Of a stretch of DNA of 39,242 bases, positions 1 through 9,691 are shown piece by piece; within the stretch, counting starts at the first letter, position 1, and each line of letters opens with the position of its first letter. Source of the DNA: Ruminococcus sp. AF41-9 (GTDB lineage Bacteria > Bacillota > Clostridia > Lachnospirales > Lachnospiraceae). The position numbers and the translations under genes are program-made. Below the pieces are notes generated by a model that saw nothing but the letters and a program-made list of their open reading frames with translations, was not told the origin of the DNA and did no database searches. The stretch covers positions 1-39,242 of the forward strand of contig NZ_QUDO01000037.1 in the NCBI RefSeq assembly GCF_003477525.1, written 5' to 3'.

Positions 1-375
1 GACTTCTCCTATGCATATGAACTGGAAGGTTCCATCGAAGACAAACTGAACCAGATCGTTCAGAAAGTATACGGCGGCAAGAGAGTTGTCCTGACAGCTA
101 ACGCTCAGAAACAGGCAAAACAGTTAGAAGCTCTTGGTTTCGGCAACTGCCCGATCTGCGTAGCTAAGACTCAGTACAGCTTAACAGACGACCAGACCAA
201 ACTCGGTGCTCCGACAGACTTCGAAGTTACCGTTCGTAACCTGAAGATCTCCGCTGGTGCAGGATTCATCGTAGCCCTTACAGGCGAGATCATGACCATG
301 CCAGGTCTTCCAAAAGTTCCGGCTGCTGAGAGAATCGACGTAGACGAAACAGGTAAGATTACAGGTCTGTTCTAA
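1..375 (+). CDS. fhs: Formate--tetrahydrofolate ligase, C-terminal part
   Basis: The reading frame is open from base 1 and stops with TAA at 373-375, giving the last 124 residues; the start lies outside the window. The sequence ([16 protein letters not shown] near the start, then [21 protein letters not shown] before the end) is the strongly conserved C-terminus of formate-tetrahydrofolate ligase. The enzyme is cytoplasmic and makes 10-formyl-tetrahydrofolate from formate, ATP and tetrahydrofolate, feeding one-carbon metabolism and, in acetogenic Lachnospiraceae, the methyl branch of the Wood-Ljungdahl pathway. A strong terminator follows about 70 bases after the stop, so this is the end of its transcription unit; the next gene converges on it. 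Confidence 0.95.
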   Translation, partial: DFSYAYELEGSIEDKLNQIVQKVYGGKRVVLTANAQKQAKQLEALGFGNCPICVAKTQYSLTDDQTKLGAPTDFEVTVRNLKISAGAGFIVALTGEIMTMPGLPKVPAAERIDVDETGKITGLF

Positions 376-443
376 TCCTACAGAACTTACTCCAAAAATA
401 AAAAAGTCATATTTTATATGATAATATATGTCCAAACGATTTT

Positions 444-474
444 ACAGGCGGGAAGATTTTCCCGCCTGTTTTTA
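444..474 (+). terminator. Rho-independent terminator after fhs
   Basis: A perfect 10-bp stem (ACAGGCGGGA at 444-453, TCCCGCCTGT at 460-469) with a 6-base loop is followed by TTTTT. It ends the fhs transcript. It lies between two convergent genes, but only the plus strand has the following T run. Confidence 0.9.
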
Positions 475-589
475 TAACTCAACCCCATACTTTGCTCAAT
501 TATGCTCAGTTTTACAGATTTTACTATTATGCACAAAAATACCGCCATAGTTTTTCATCTACAGCGGCATTTTATTGTTATATCCTCTT

Positions 590-2047
590 TTAGAACAATG
601 GCTTCATAGCCGGATACAGAGTTCTGAATTTCTGATATCTTTCCTCATATTTAGCAACCAGTTCCGGATCCGGTTCTACTGTGTCTACAACTTTGGCAAA
701 CTTCTTACCAATCGTTTCTACATCCGGATAAGCCCCACATCCAACTGCTGCCAGCATAGCACCACCCATGGACGGACCTTCCTCATTCTCCAGAACATCA
801 ACTTTCAGATTCATAACATTCGCAATGATCTTCTTCCACAGCGGACTCTTAGCTCCACCACCACAGATCTTTGTTCTCTCAATCTTGATTCCAAGGCTTC
901 TCGCAACTTCCAGAGAATCACGAAGACCAAAAGCGACACCTTCCAGAACCGCCTGTGTCATATCTGCTCTTGTGCTGTCCATAGACATACCGAAGAATAC
1001 ACCTCTTGCGTCCGGATTATTATGCGGAGAACGCTCTCCCATCAGATACGGCAGGAAAAATACATGATTCTCTCCCAGCTTCCGGATCGGAGCCTGCTCT
1101 GCATTGAAATCCTTTGTCTGAAGAATCTCTTCTGCCCACCATTTATTACAGGAAGCCGCACTCAGCATACATCCCATCAGATGATAACTTCCATCTGCAT
1201 GGCAGAAAGAATGAAGCGCATTATTTTCATCCACACCGAAATTCTTACTGGAAATAAATACAGTTCCGGATGTTCCAAGAGAAATATTACACTGTCCGTC
1301 ACCAACTGTACCTGTTCCAACTGCTGCTGCCGCATTATCTCCGGCACCGGCAACAACCTTTACGTCCTCACTAAATCCAAGTTCCTTTGCAATCTCCGGT
1401 TTCAGAGTTCCCACAACTTCCCAGCTCTCATACAGCTTTGGAAGCTGTTCTTCTGTAATTCCGCAAATCTCCAGCATCTCTTTTGACCAGCAGCGATTCT
1501 TTACATCAAGAAGAAGCATACCGGAAGCATCAGAAACATCTGTACAGAAAGAACCAGACAGACGATATGCCAGATAATCCTTCGGAAGCATAATTTTAAC
1601 TACTTTCTTAAAATTCTCCGGCTCATTCTTCTGCATCCAGAGAATCTTCGGAGCTGTAAATCCTGCGAAAGCAATATTCGCAGTATACTCAGAAAGCTTA
1701 TCCTTCCCGATCACAGTATTCAGATACTCTGTCTCTTCCCCTGTACGTCCGTCATTCCAGAGAATTGCAGGACGGATCACATTGTCATCCTTATCCAGTG
1801 TCACAAGACCATGCATCTGACCACCGAAACCGATTCCTGCTACCTGAGTTCTGTCGATATCCTTTGTCAGCTCTTTCATACCCTCCATACTCTGCGCAAA
1901 CCAGTCCTCCGGCTTCTGCTCAGACCAGCCCGGGTGCGGGAAAAATAATGGATACTCTCTGGATACAATGTTACAGATCTTTCCTGATTCTTCCATAAGA
2001 AGAAGCTTGACAGCGGAAGTACCAAGGTCAATACCAATATAATACAT
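590..2047 (-). CDS. xylB: Xylulokinase (FGGY carbohydrate kinase)
   Basis: 485 residues, the usual xylulokinase length. The N-terminus MYYIGIDLGTSAVKLLLM is the FGGY phosphate-1 motif; GWSEQKPEDWF, GFGGQMHGLV and AILWNDGRT are typical of XylB, and the C-terminal domain carries GGGAKSPLWKKI and GGAMLAAVG. It phosphorylates D-xylulose or a related ketopentose with ATP in the cytoplasm. The ATG at 2045-2047 is chosen because AAAGGAGAG lies 8-10 bases upstream and the product then starts exactly at the conserved MYYIGID; an in-frame start 45 bases upstream has no such support. It is the last gene of a minus-strand cluster behind an isomerase, a DUF4867 protein and an AraC regulator. The ketose made by that isomerase may be its real substrate, so the name is by family and not by proven substrate. 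Confidence 0.92.
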   Translation of the reverse strand: MYYIGIDLGTSAVKLLLMEESGKICNIVSREYPLFFPHPGWSEQKPEDWFAQSMEGMKELTKDIDRTQVAGIGFGGQMHGLVTLDKDDNVIRPAILWNDGRTGEETEYLNTVIGKDKLSEYTANIAFAGFTAPKILWMQKNEPENFKKVVKIMLPKDYLAYRLSGSFCTDVSDASGMLLLDVKNRCWSKEMLEICGITEEQLPKLYESWEVVGTLKPEIAKELGFSEDVKVVAGAGDNAAAAVGTGTVGDGQCNISLGTSGTVFISSKNFGVDENNALHSFCHADGSYHLMGCMLSAASCNKWWAEEILQTKDFNAEQAPIRKLGENHVFFLPYLMGERSPHNNPDARGVFFGMSMDSTRADMTQAVLEGVAFGLRDSLEVARSLGIKIERTKICGGGAKSPLWKKIIANVMNLKVDVLENEEGPSMGGAMLAAVGCGAYPDVETIGKKFAKVVDTVEPDPELVAKYEERYQKFRTLYPAMKPLF

Positions 2048-2106
2048 AATACTTACTCTCCTTTTCTCTTTATATCGCTGCTTATATTTCATTTCCAGTC
2101 AGACAA

Positions 2107-2160
2107 ATATTCACAATCCGCTTCGCTACTTGCTCATAACCAAATAACTGCTCCGCAGTT
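2107..2160 (+). repeat. Partial copy of the 159-bp hairpin repeat
   Basis: 54 bases match the first third of the repeat at 12429-12587 with about one mismatch (A for G at the sixth to eighth base). The AACTGC-TCC-GCAGTT hairpin is kept (2146-2160), while the first hairpin is partly lost and the last two are absent. It sits in the gap between the isomerase gene and xylB. Confidence 0.8.
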
Positions 2161-2219
2161 AAGCAGCTTAACTCTTTCTCTCTTACTGACTCAATTTCTC
2201 ATATCCATCTAATCTAATA

Positions 2220-2244
2220 CATCCCAGGGTAAAACCCCGGGATG
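2220..2244 (-). other. Intercistronic hairpin between isomerase gene and xylB
   Basis: CATCCCAGGG (2220-2229) pairs with CCCCGGGATG (2235-2244) with one mismatch over a 5-base loop. It follows the isomerase stop codon on the minus strand. No clear T run follows, so it may stabilise the upstream message or act as a weak terminator that lowers xylB expression. Confidence 0.5.
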
Positions 2245-2341
2245 CCTTATGATTTATTGTGTCAGTTTATTTATGCTTTATCATTTATCAGGATTCAGCC
2301 ATGTCCCGGGGACATCTGCCATCCATTCTTTTACTTTCTCA

Positions 2342-3829
2342 TTAACCCCAAGGATTCTCTGTTGGGTATCTTACTCCTGCCGGCTGGTTGTATCCAATTT
2401 CTTCAACCGGAACACCGATATATTTGAATACTTCAAACAGAGCTTTTCCATAATGTCCGAATGCAACTGCTCCGTGATGTGGATATCCTCCCTCGATCAG
2501 TACATGGCGATAGAAACGTCCCATTTCCGGAATCGCAAATACACCGATAGAACCGAAAGATTTTGTTGCAACAGGAAGAACTTCACCATGTGCAATATAT
2601 CCACGAAGTTTGTTATCAGCAGTACTCTGCAGACGATAGAATGTGATATCTCCAGGAACGATGTCTCCTTCAAGAGTTCCGTTTGTAACTTCTACAGGAA
2701 GAGATCTTGCCATGATCATCTGGTTCTTCATCTCACAGAATGAAAGTTTGCTGGAAGCTGTATTTCCACAATGGAATCCCATGAATGTATCTTTCAGTGT
2801 ATAGTTAAATTTGCCTTCGATAGACTCTTTATACATATCCTTCGGTACAGAGTTGTTGATATCAAGCAGAGTAACTGTATCCTGGCTTACAACAGTTCCG
2901 ATAAACTCACTTAATGTACCATAGATATCAACTTCACAGGATACCGGAATGCCCTGAGCAGTCAGACGGCTGTTTACATAGCATGGAACAAATCCAAACT
3001 GAGTCTGGAATGCAGGCCAGCATTTTCCTGTTAATGTTACATATTTACGATATCCTCTGTGAGCCTCTACCCAGTCTTTCAGAGTCAGTTCATACTGAGC
3101 AAGTTTCTCAAGGATTTCCGGTTTCTTATTTCCTGCACCAAGTTCTTCTTCCATTTCTTTTACAATTGCAGGGATTCTCTCATCTCCGGCATGTTTATTA
3201 AATGCTTCAAACAGGTCAAGTTCGGAGTTCTCTTCAATCTCAACACCAAGGTTATAAAGCTGTTTGATCGGTGCATTACAAGCAAGGAAGTTAGTCGGAC
3301 GTGGTCCAAAGCTGATGATCTTTAAGTTGCTTAATCCTTCAACTGCTCTTGCGATCGGAAGGAAGTCATGAATCATATCTGCGCAGTCTTCTGCATCACC
3401 AACCGGATATTCCGGAATGTATGCTTTTACATTACGAAGCTGTAAGTTATAGCTTGCATTTAACATACCACAGTATGCATCTCCACGTCCCTGGATCAGG
3501 TCGCCCTGTGTTTCTTCTGCTGCTGCACAGAACATTTTCGGTCCATCAAAGTGTTTTGCAAGAAGTGTTTCAGAAATTTCCGGTCCAAAGTTTCCAAGAT
3601 ATACACAAAGTGCATTACATCCGGCTTTCTTGATATCTTCAAGAGCCTGAACCATATGAATCTCGCTCTCTACGATACAGATTGGACATTCATAGATATC
3701 TGCTGCATCATATTTCTTTGTATAAGCCTCTACAAGTGCTTTTCTTCTGTTTACGGAAAGGCTTTCCGGGAAACAGTCACGGCTTACTGCTACGATTCCG
3801 ATTTTTACTTTTGGCATGTTATCGATCAT
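2342..3829 (-). CDS. L-fucose/L-arabinose isomerase family protein
   Basis: 495 residues. The protein begins MIDNMPKVKIGIVAVSRDCF and has the long alpha/beta organisation of the L-fucose isomerase family, including NALCVYLGNFGPE, FCAAAEETQGDL, RGDAYCGMLNASYNL and a late region EGGYPHHGAVAFGHYG with conserved histidines. Such enzymes are Mn-dependent aldose-ketose isomerases in the cytoplasm. The ATG at 3827-3829 has AAGGAG eight bases upstream; a second ATG four codons later is less well placed. Neighbours (xylulokinase downstream, DUF4867 and AraC upstream) suggest that it converts an imported aldose into the ketose that the FGGY kinase phosphorylates. The substrate (L-fucose, D-arabinose or another sugar) cannot be told from the sequence. 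Confidence 0.85.
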   Translation of the reverse strand: MIDNMPKVKIGIVAVSRDCFPESLSVNRRKALVEAYTKKYDAADIYECPICIVESEIHMVQALEDIKKAGCNALCVYLGNFGPEISETLLAKHFDGPKMFCAAAEETQGDLIQGRGDAYCGMLNASYNLQLRNVKAYIPEYPVGDAEDCADMIHDFLPIARAVEGLSNLKIISFGPRPTNFLACNAPIKQLYNLGVEIEENSELDLFEAFNKHAGDERIPAIVKEMEEELGAGNKKPEILEKLAQYELTLKDWVEAHRGYRKYVTLTGKCWPAFQTQFGFVPCYVNSRLTAQGIPVSCEVDIYGTLSEFIGTVVSQDTVTLLDINNSVPKDMYKESIEGKFNYTLKDTFMGFHCGNTASSKLSFCEMKNQMIMARSLPVEVTNGTLEGDIVPGDITFYRLQSTADNKLRGYIAHGEVLPVATKSFGSIGVFAIPEMGRFYRHVLIEGGYPHHGAVAFGHYGKALFEVFKYIGVPVEEIGYNQPAGVRYPTENPWG

Positions 3830-3930
3830 GATTTTTTCTCCTTTTTCTTTTATAATGCTATCTCTTTTTATTTTCTATAATTGCTATACTCATTACTTCT
3901 TCCACCAGCACTCTGGTCGGAAATCCTCTG

Positions 3931-4548
3931 TCAGTCTATTGAAATATTCCCACCACGAAGTCCGTTTACAGCACCTTCAATGGCAGCATCCTCATGTGCA
4001 ATCAGCCATTTATTCTTCGCTGTCATCAGGCTGTCCTCGCCAGTCTTTGCAGTTTCAAAAGTAAGCTCTGTGTTCGTTCCTGCCGGAAGTACAACTACAC
4101 ACTGGAAACCTCCATCCTGTACATTACATGGTGCATAATGAAGTGTTGTTGCATATACTTCAATACCAGTTCCTGCCGGTACAAGAAATGCTTCAATCTT
4201 AGAAGTATCATATGTAAGTTCATCCGTAATATCCTGCTGAGATCCAATCAGCAGAACCAGATCTGTCACTGCCACATTAATCTCTGAACTGCGATGATAC
4301 TCTACTGCATTTAATTTCTTATTATGTCCGTTACAGTATCCAATCTCAATCGGGATTCCACCAAAACCTTTATTCTGCAGCACCTTCGCTACATCCAGAG
4401 CCTCCAGCTCCTCTACAGAAGGAACATAAACCACATCATCCGGAACCGGTGTGTGTTTCATCTCTTTAAGAAGAGCACTGAAGTCATACCCCTCAAGCAC
4501 CTTTCCATATTTACGGAAGGAAGCATCCGCTACATTCTGAATCTTCAC
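3931..4548 (-). CDS. DUF4867 family protein, sugar operon
   Basis: 205 residues with a GTG start at 4546-4548, supported by GGAGG nine bases upstream; no in-frame ATG sits near the ribosome binding site. The protein (begins MKIQNVADASFRKYGKVLEG) contains a cupin-like stretch (VLLIGSQQDI, FLVPAGTGIEVYATTLHYAPC, CVVVLPAGTNTEL) and matches my memory of family DUF4867, whose members sit in carbohydrate operons and may be sugar-processing or sugar-binding cupin-fold enzymes. It lies 101 bases upstream of the isomerase gene and is probably co-transcribed. An ulosonic or sugar-epimerising role is possible but not shown. Confidence 0.75.
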   Translation of the reverse strand: MKIQNVADASFRKYGKVLEGYDFSALLKEMKHTPVPDDVVYVPSVEELEALDVAKVLQNKGFGGIPIEIGYCNGHNKKLNAVEYHRSSEINVAVTDLVLLIGSQQDITDELTYDTSKIEAFLVPAGTGIEVYATTLHYAPCNVQDGGFQCVVVLPAGTNTELTFETAKTGEDSLMTAKNKWLIAHEDAAIEGAVNGLRGGNISID

Positions 4549-4646
4549 CTGTAAAAACCTCCTTTTCCCCTCTCAGGCTGTCACGTTATCTTTACTGTGC
4601 TTCGAGTATAGCAGACACACGATATTCTTTTCGCCATTTTTCTTGA

Positions 4647-5495
4647 CTATTCTATAGCACTTTTTTGACCTTTTTGTTTAATCTCTTTCCGCATCTCACT
4701 CGGCAAAATCCCATATCTTTTCTGAAATTCCCCCGAAAAACCACGACTGCTGCAAAATCCATTATCCAGTGCAATCTGACTAATCGTACGGTCCGTATTC
4801 ATCAGATCTCTGTACGCATATGCCATACGAATATCCTGCAAATACGTTTTATAATTAACTTTTGCATATTTTTGAAACATTCGCGACAAATATGCGTCGG
4901 AATAACCAAATGTACCTGCCAGGTCCGAAAGTTTCAGATCTTCATTATAATGTTCCCGCATATAAGTGGTAATTTTTGACAAAGCATCCAATCGTCTACT
5001 GTGCCGTATCTCCTTTTCATGAACCTCCGTCAACCGGTAATTTTTGACCAGCATATACATAATCTCATAAAACAGAGACATCGTCCGAAACTCATACCCC
5101 ACATCCCTCGCCGTATAAACCTTATACAGCTTCTTAATCAATGAAGCCAGTTTCACATCCGCCGCCTCATCCTGACTCCGGAACCGGATAAACCTCTGTG
5201 CCGTAAAATAATTCTCAAATTGTTTCAACGGTATCTGAAGCACCACCGTCTTATTCTTCTCCACTGCACGTATGGAATGAATCTCATTAGAGTTAATAAT
5301 CATCTGCTCACCCGCCTTCAGCGGATACTCCTCTTTATTCATAAAAAATTCCAGATGCCCCTCCAGAACCGCAAAAATCTCAATCGAAGTATGCCAGTGC
5401 TTCTCCCGCACATAATTTCCATTTCCACCCTCAAACAGAAAAACCTTAAACGGCAGTCCCTCATTGGGAATGATCAATTCATGCTGAAACTCCAT
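4647..5495 (-). CDS. AraC family transcriptional regulator
   Basis: 282 residues. The N-terminal part (about residues 15-100: REKHWHTSIEIFAVLEGHLEFF, then NSNEIHSI) is a cupin sugar-sensing domain. The C-terminal ~100 residues hold two helix-turn-helix units (LSDLAGTFGYSDAYLSRMFQKY and ISQIALDNGFCSSRGFSGEFQK) ending in the usual RYGILPSEMRKE. AGAGGTGA precedes the ATG. It is the first gene of the minus-strand sugar cluster, 98 bases upstream of the DUF4867 gene, so it most likely controls that cluster in response to its sugar; I saw no clear operator half-sites. Confidence 0.9.
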   Translation of the reverse strand: MEFQHELIIPNEGLPFKVFLFEGGNGNYVREKHWHTSIEIFAVLEGHLEFFMNKEEYPLKAGEQMIINSNEIHSIRAVEKNKTVVLQIPLKQFENYFTAQRFIRFRSQDEAADVKLASLIKKLYKVYTARDVGYEFRTMSLFYEIMYMLVKNYRLTEVHEKEIRHSRRLDALSKITTYMREHYNEDLKLSDLAGTFGYSDAYLSRMFQKYAKVNYKTYLQDIRMAYAYRDLMNTDRTISQIALDNGFCSSRGFSGEFQKRYGILPSEMRKEIKQKGQKSAIE

Positions 5496-5644
5496 ATCAC
5501 TTCACCTCTCTCCATTACAAATCCATAACAATAAAATCCACTTTTTCCGCACAATTCTTTTTATTATCCAATAACCGCACACAAAAGAAACTATTTTTCT
5601 GCGCGTCCGTTTCCCTGCATCTGTGTCTCTGTTTCCCCACACAT

Positions 5645-5692
5645 TCAAAAAAATAACCGCAGTATCAGGTTCCCCAACCATACCGCGGTTAT
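5645..5692 (-). terminator. Terminator after the YqeY gene
   Basis: On the minus strand ATAACCGC (5692-5685) pairs with GCGGTTAT (5660-5653), extended by a bulged GTAT/ATAC, and is followed by seven T. It lies 16 bases after the stop of the YqeY gene. Confidence 0.9.
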
Positions 5693-5708
5693 CTTCTTAT
5701 CCAAACTC

Positions 5709-6146
5709 TTATTTACAGATTTCTGCAACCACCTGATTAATCACCTTACCATCTGCCTTACCCTTCAGGTCAGCCATAACAGCCTTCATGATCTGTCCCT
5801 TATTCTTAGTTGCAAGAACATCCGCAAACTTCTTCTCCAGATATGCTTTGATCTCATCAGCATCCATCTGCTTCGGAGCATACTTCGCGATCACATCATA
5901 TCTTGCCTGATATTCCGCCTTCAGATCCTCACGGCTCTCCGGACAGGTATCCAACTGCTCTTTAACAGTTTTGAGTTCCTTCAAAATAACTCTGTCCACC
6001 AGCTCACTCTTAATCTCATCACGGCATCCCTCATCAATAGCAACCTTCTTAACCGCCGCAATCAAAGAAGATACCGCCTCCTTTGTCACTTTATCCTTAG
6101 CCTTCATAGCCGCAACCATATCTTTTCTTAACGCTTCAAGTTCCAT
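5709..6146 (-). CDS. GatB/YqeY domain-containing protein
   Basis: 145 residues, the normal length of stand-alone YqeY proteins. The ATG at 6144-6146 is chosen because GAGGAGG lies eight bases upstream; the open frame runs another 90 bases but those residues do not fit the family. The start MELEALRKDMVAAMKAKD, the central AEYQARYDVIAKYAPKQM and the C-terminal GQIMKAVMADLKGKADGKVI are typical. The domain resembles the tail of the GatB subunit of aspartyl/glutamyl-tRNA amidotransferase and is thought to bind tRNA; the role of the free protein is not settled. It is followed by its own terminator. Confidence 0.9.
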   Translation of the reverse strand: MELEALRKDMVAAMKAKDKVTKEAVSSLIAAVKKVAIDEGCRDEIKSELVDRVILKELKTVKEQLDTCPESREDLKAEYQARYDVIAKYAPKQMDADEIKAYLEKKFADVLATKNKGQIMKAVMADLKGKADGKVINQVVAEICK

Positions 6147-6238
6147 TTTTATTCCTCCTCGTTCTCTGTTCTGATTTTCAAATAACAGAACTGCAATTCT
6201 AATAACCAGAATACCACTATTTATCTGAAAATCCAATG

Positions 6239-8163
6239 CTAATTCGCATGAAAATTAAATTTATAAGGAAGTTTTCCCTCCTTTTTATACACACTTCTGT
6301 AAAGCTCCATCCAGATATTCCCCAGAGAATCCTCCCCCTCACGGATATCATCCGGCACCAGACCGCCCTTACTCTCTAACAGATCCAACGCCTTTTTATC
6401 CTGCTTCAAACCATGAAGAGCCTCTACATACCCCAGTTTCAATCTGCTGTCTTCCTGCTCTTCCTTATCCAGCTTCCGGTAAAAACGACTCAGTTCCTCA
6501 TACTTCTCAGCCAGTAAAAGAATCCTGAATCCTTCCTTCAAATAAGAAAGTTCCTTCCTCTTAAACGCCATCCCTTGCAAGATACAATCCCCGGCCTGCT
6601 CCTTCTCTCCCTGCGCCAGTTTCACACAGCTCAGTCCATGAAACGCCCACGCACTCTCCTTCAATTTCAGAGATTCCTCAAAATCTCTCCCCGCTTTTTC
6701 ATAATCTCCCCTGCGATAATATCCCAGTCCAAGCTGATAATACGCATACCAGTCTGCGCATTTTCCTCCATATGCGCCTCCAGAAAATCTACATTTTCCT
6801 CATCGATCATAAACTCATCCGGCGCATCCATCTGTGACGGACAATGCAAAATCCCCGTCTCAAAAAAACGCTTCCAGTTCTCCAGATTCGAAGTTTCCTC
6901 TGTGAATGCCAGATGCTTTGTCCCTTCTCCGTGAGCAGCAAGCGCACCATATCCACTTCCCTTATAGACAACCTGAGCACTCTTTCTCGCCATCCCTTTC
7001 GAAGTTTCCAGCTTCTCCTTCAGCTTTTCATGCAGCCCGGAACCAATGATCCTGTGAGTCACCCATGCAGTACGATCCACATATTCTTTCTCCATCACAT
7101 CCTCAGCAACCTGAACAGAACCATACTGTTCCATCCACTCCCATGCTGTATGCGGTGCCATCGGAATACATCCATACTGCGTCTTTCCAAGCCCCGCCTG
7201 AATCTCCACATAACGCCCTGCCTTATCCGTCAGGTACTCCTGCCAGTGATTGGAGGCATCCTGATTTCCCCAGGAAAAAAGCTTCCGGCTGCGCAGACGA
7301 TCCGTGGAAATCTGCAGCAATCCATACCCGGTTTCATCCACATTTGCAATATACTTCGGACACCCATCCGGAATATCAAAAAAGTAATCTACCGATTTCT
7401 TAATCGCAGTATAATCCGAAATATCAATGCCCTCCACGATCGGAATATCCACCTTCATCACCTGATTTTCTCTGGAAGTAAACGCCTGCACTGCCGGCAC
7501 GATCACTCTGCCCTTTTTATATTCCGGAACTGCCATATTACTCCACCAGTACATCGGAACCACTTCTTTTCCCTCGTTCACAATACGCATCCTGCAATTC
7601 AGAAAACTGCTGTCTTTTTCCAGCCAGAAATCCATCTGATAAGTCACCTTGCGGATTCTCTCATACTCATACATACGCAGAACCGGTTCCCCGTTCTCAT
7701 TGGTCGTCTGTGCCGTATAAAGCTGCTCCGTTGTAAACGGATTATGACCAATCACACCGATATTCCATTCTACGCCACCACTGAACCACGCATTGCGCAC
7801 AGCCAGATTACTGAACTGCAGCACATCATTGGTATACAGCAGATTCTTTCCCGTATATTTATCCCACAGCTCCCACAGTCTTCCGCCAAACCCCGGAAGA
7901 AATACGGCCTTTAAGTACCGGTTCTCCAGAACTGCCGTCTGCACCTCCTGCTCTTTGAGCTTCCTTGTGTAAGTATTTCTCTGGCGATAAGGATAGGCAC
8001 TTTTCACCCGTCCATATCCCTCATAAATCTCATCCGTCTCATCCAGATGAAACTCCAGACTGTTCTGCATGGTCAGCCCGTCCAGAAGATCCGGTACACA
8101 ACTCTCCTGTCCCAGATCGGCAATTCTGATCTTCTTTGTCTCAAATCTTAATTCAGATGTCAT
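6239..8163 (-). pseudogene. DUF5107 plus TPR protein, split by a one-base frameshift
   Basis: The first frame (8163-6667) encodes a DUF5107 domain (PYRQRNTYTRKLKEQ, LPGFGGRLWELWDKYTGKNLLY, NAWFSGGVEWNIG) related to glycoside-processing or sugar-epimerase-like beta-sandwich proteins. Its last ~35 codons are nonsense, while the next frame reads WYAYYQLGLGYYRRGDYEKA and continues as tetratricopeptide repeats to the stop at 6239 (ending LPYKFNFHAN). The two parts join if one base is added near 6749-6756, probably CC read as C on the plus strand; the joined protein would have 641 residues. The start ATG overlaps the end of the MoxR gene by 11 bases, which suggests translational coupling. Three other genes in the window show the same one-base loss, so a sequence error is more likely than real decay. 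If no base is missing, only the DUF5107 domain would be made. Confidence 0.85.
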
Positions 8164-9673
8164 CTGTAATCCCCCGTTCCATCGTACTCTCCAGTTCCTC
8201 CATCTGTCCCAGGATCAGTTTCTGTCTGTTATCAAACAACAGCCCCTTATTATGACGATAATACTGATCCGAACCATTTTCACGGATAAACCAGATACTG
8301 TAAAAGTTTGCATTCAGTTCCGTAATAAATGCTACCATTTCCTGACTGTCTCCAAACGCAGCCTCCATAAAATCAAACACATTCTGTAACGTCTGCGCCG
8401 CAGCTTCCGTCTTTTCTTCCAGACCATCGGCCTCTTTGGAAAAAGCTTCTTTTACCTTCTCATAAAGATTCTGCTCTTCCTGTGTCAGGCTTCCCAGTTC
8501 CAGCCAGATTTTCTCCAGAAAAGCATTTACCCGAAGAAGTGCCTTTTCCTCATTTCCGGTCAGCAGCTCAGACTTTCTCGCTGACTCCAGATCATTTTCC
8601 GCCTTCCGGCAGATCGCTTTCAGAGAAATATCTGCAAGATTGTCTCTATAATATACCATATATTCATAGAGTTTTGTTACATAAGAATCCATTAAATAAC
8701 ATTCTGTAAATAACTGGCTTAATTTTCCGTTCAGAAGTCCCACCAGACTCAGATGCTCGTCCAGAGAAGCATTCCTGATCTTCTGTATGGTAAGCTGTGT
8801 CCATTTTCCCAGAAGCAGATCCTCCATCTCATAATCCGTCTTATACTTATTATACAATGCCAGATATGCGGCAAAATCCTTCGCGATCATCGGATGCTGA
8901 ATATACTGATAAACAACTTCCCTGTCCACTTCTTTTCCCAGTGCTTCATACACCTGGATCAGTCTGGAAAGATCCTCCCATCCTCTGGCAGTGGCAAAAA
9001 TACGTCCGTCCACCGTATTCTCCATCCTGTAAAAATTCTTTCTGCGAAGCTCCAGATAAGAGATGACTGCCGGATGGATTCCCTGTTCATAAGCGTATTC
9101 TTTCCATACTTCAAAGTCCGGCTGCACATCAATTCTCTTGATTCTGTCGAGAGTTACCACGTCAAATTCACGGACAGATTTATTATATTCCGGCGGATTT
9201 CCCGCTGTCACGATCACCCATCCTTCCGGAACTTTCTGGTTACCAAATGTCTTTCCCTGAAGGAACTGCAGCATCATCGGTGCCAGAGTTTCTGATACAC
9301 AGTTGATCTCATCGATAAACAAAATTCCCTCTTTCAGACCGGTCTTTTCCATCTTCTCATAGACTGATGCAATGATCTCACTCATCGTATATTCCGTAAC
9401 CGAAAATGTCTCCTGCCCGAATGTTTTCTCCTTAATAAACGGCAGACCGACCGCACTCTGACGGGTGTGATGTGTAATGGTATAGGACACCAGTCCGACC
9501 TTGCATTCTCTGGCAATCTGCTCCATGATCTGAGTCTTACCGATACCCGGTGCCCCCATCAGAAGGATTGGTCTCTGCCGGATCGCAGGGATCAGATAAT
9601 TACCAAATTCATCCTTTGCAAGGTATGCTTCTATTGAGTCTTTTATCTCCTGTTTTGCTCGTTTTATGTCCAT
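8153..9673 (-). CDS. MoxR-type AAA ATPase
   Basis: 506 residues. Walker A GAPGIGKT lies at residues 40-47, Walker B ILFIDEINCV near residue 120, and a sensor-1 type motif VIVTAGNPPEYN about 30 residues later, as in MoxR/RavA ATPases. The C-terminal half is helical and family-specific. MoxR proteins act as chaperones working with a VWA-domain partner; the VWA gene lies just upstream (19-base gap). The gene for the DUF5107 protein overlaps its end by 11 bases. AAAGGA precedes the ATG by eight bases. The four-gene set is probably one operon; its biological role is not known. Confidence 0.9.
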   Translation of the reverse strand: MDIKRAKQEIKDSIEAYLAKDEFGNYLIPAIRQRPILLMGAPGIGKTQIMEQIARECKVGLVSYTITHHTRQSAVGLPFIKEKTFGQETFSVTEYTMSEIIASVYEKMEKTGLKEGILFIDEINCVSETLAPMMLQFLQGKTFGNQKVPEGWVIVTAGNPPEYNKSVREFDVVTLDRIKRIDVQPDFEVWKEYAYEQGIHPAVISYLELRRKNFYRMENTVDGRIFATARGWEDLSRLIQVYEALGKEVDREVVYQYIQHPMIAKDFAAYLALYNKYKTDYEMEDLLLGKWTQLTIQKIRNASLDEHLSLVGLLNGKLSQLFTECYLMDSYVTKLYEYMVYYRDNLADISLKAICRKAENDLESARKSELLTGNEEKALLRVNAFLEKIWLELGSLTQEEQNLYEKVKEAFSKEADGLEEKTEAAAQTLQNVFDFMEAAFGDSQEMVAFITELNANFYSIWFIRENGSDQYYRHNKGLLFDNRQKLILGQMEELESTMERGITDDI

Positions 9674-9691
9674 AATGTAAATCCTTTCCTG

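Noticed and set aside
575..1486. 303-residue plus-strand open frame
   Set aside because: It lies wholly opposite the xylulokinase gene, is rich in Cys, His and Arg with no domain, and has no ribosome binding site.
6749..6756. Programmed frameshift in the DUF5107 gene
   Set aside because: No slippery heptamer or following structure is evident, and three other genes show the same one-base loss.
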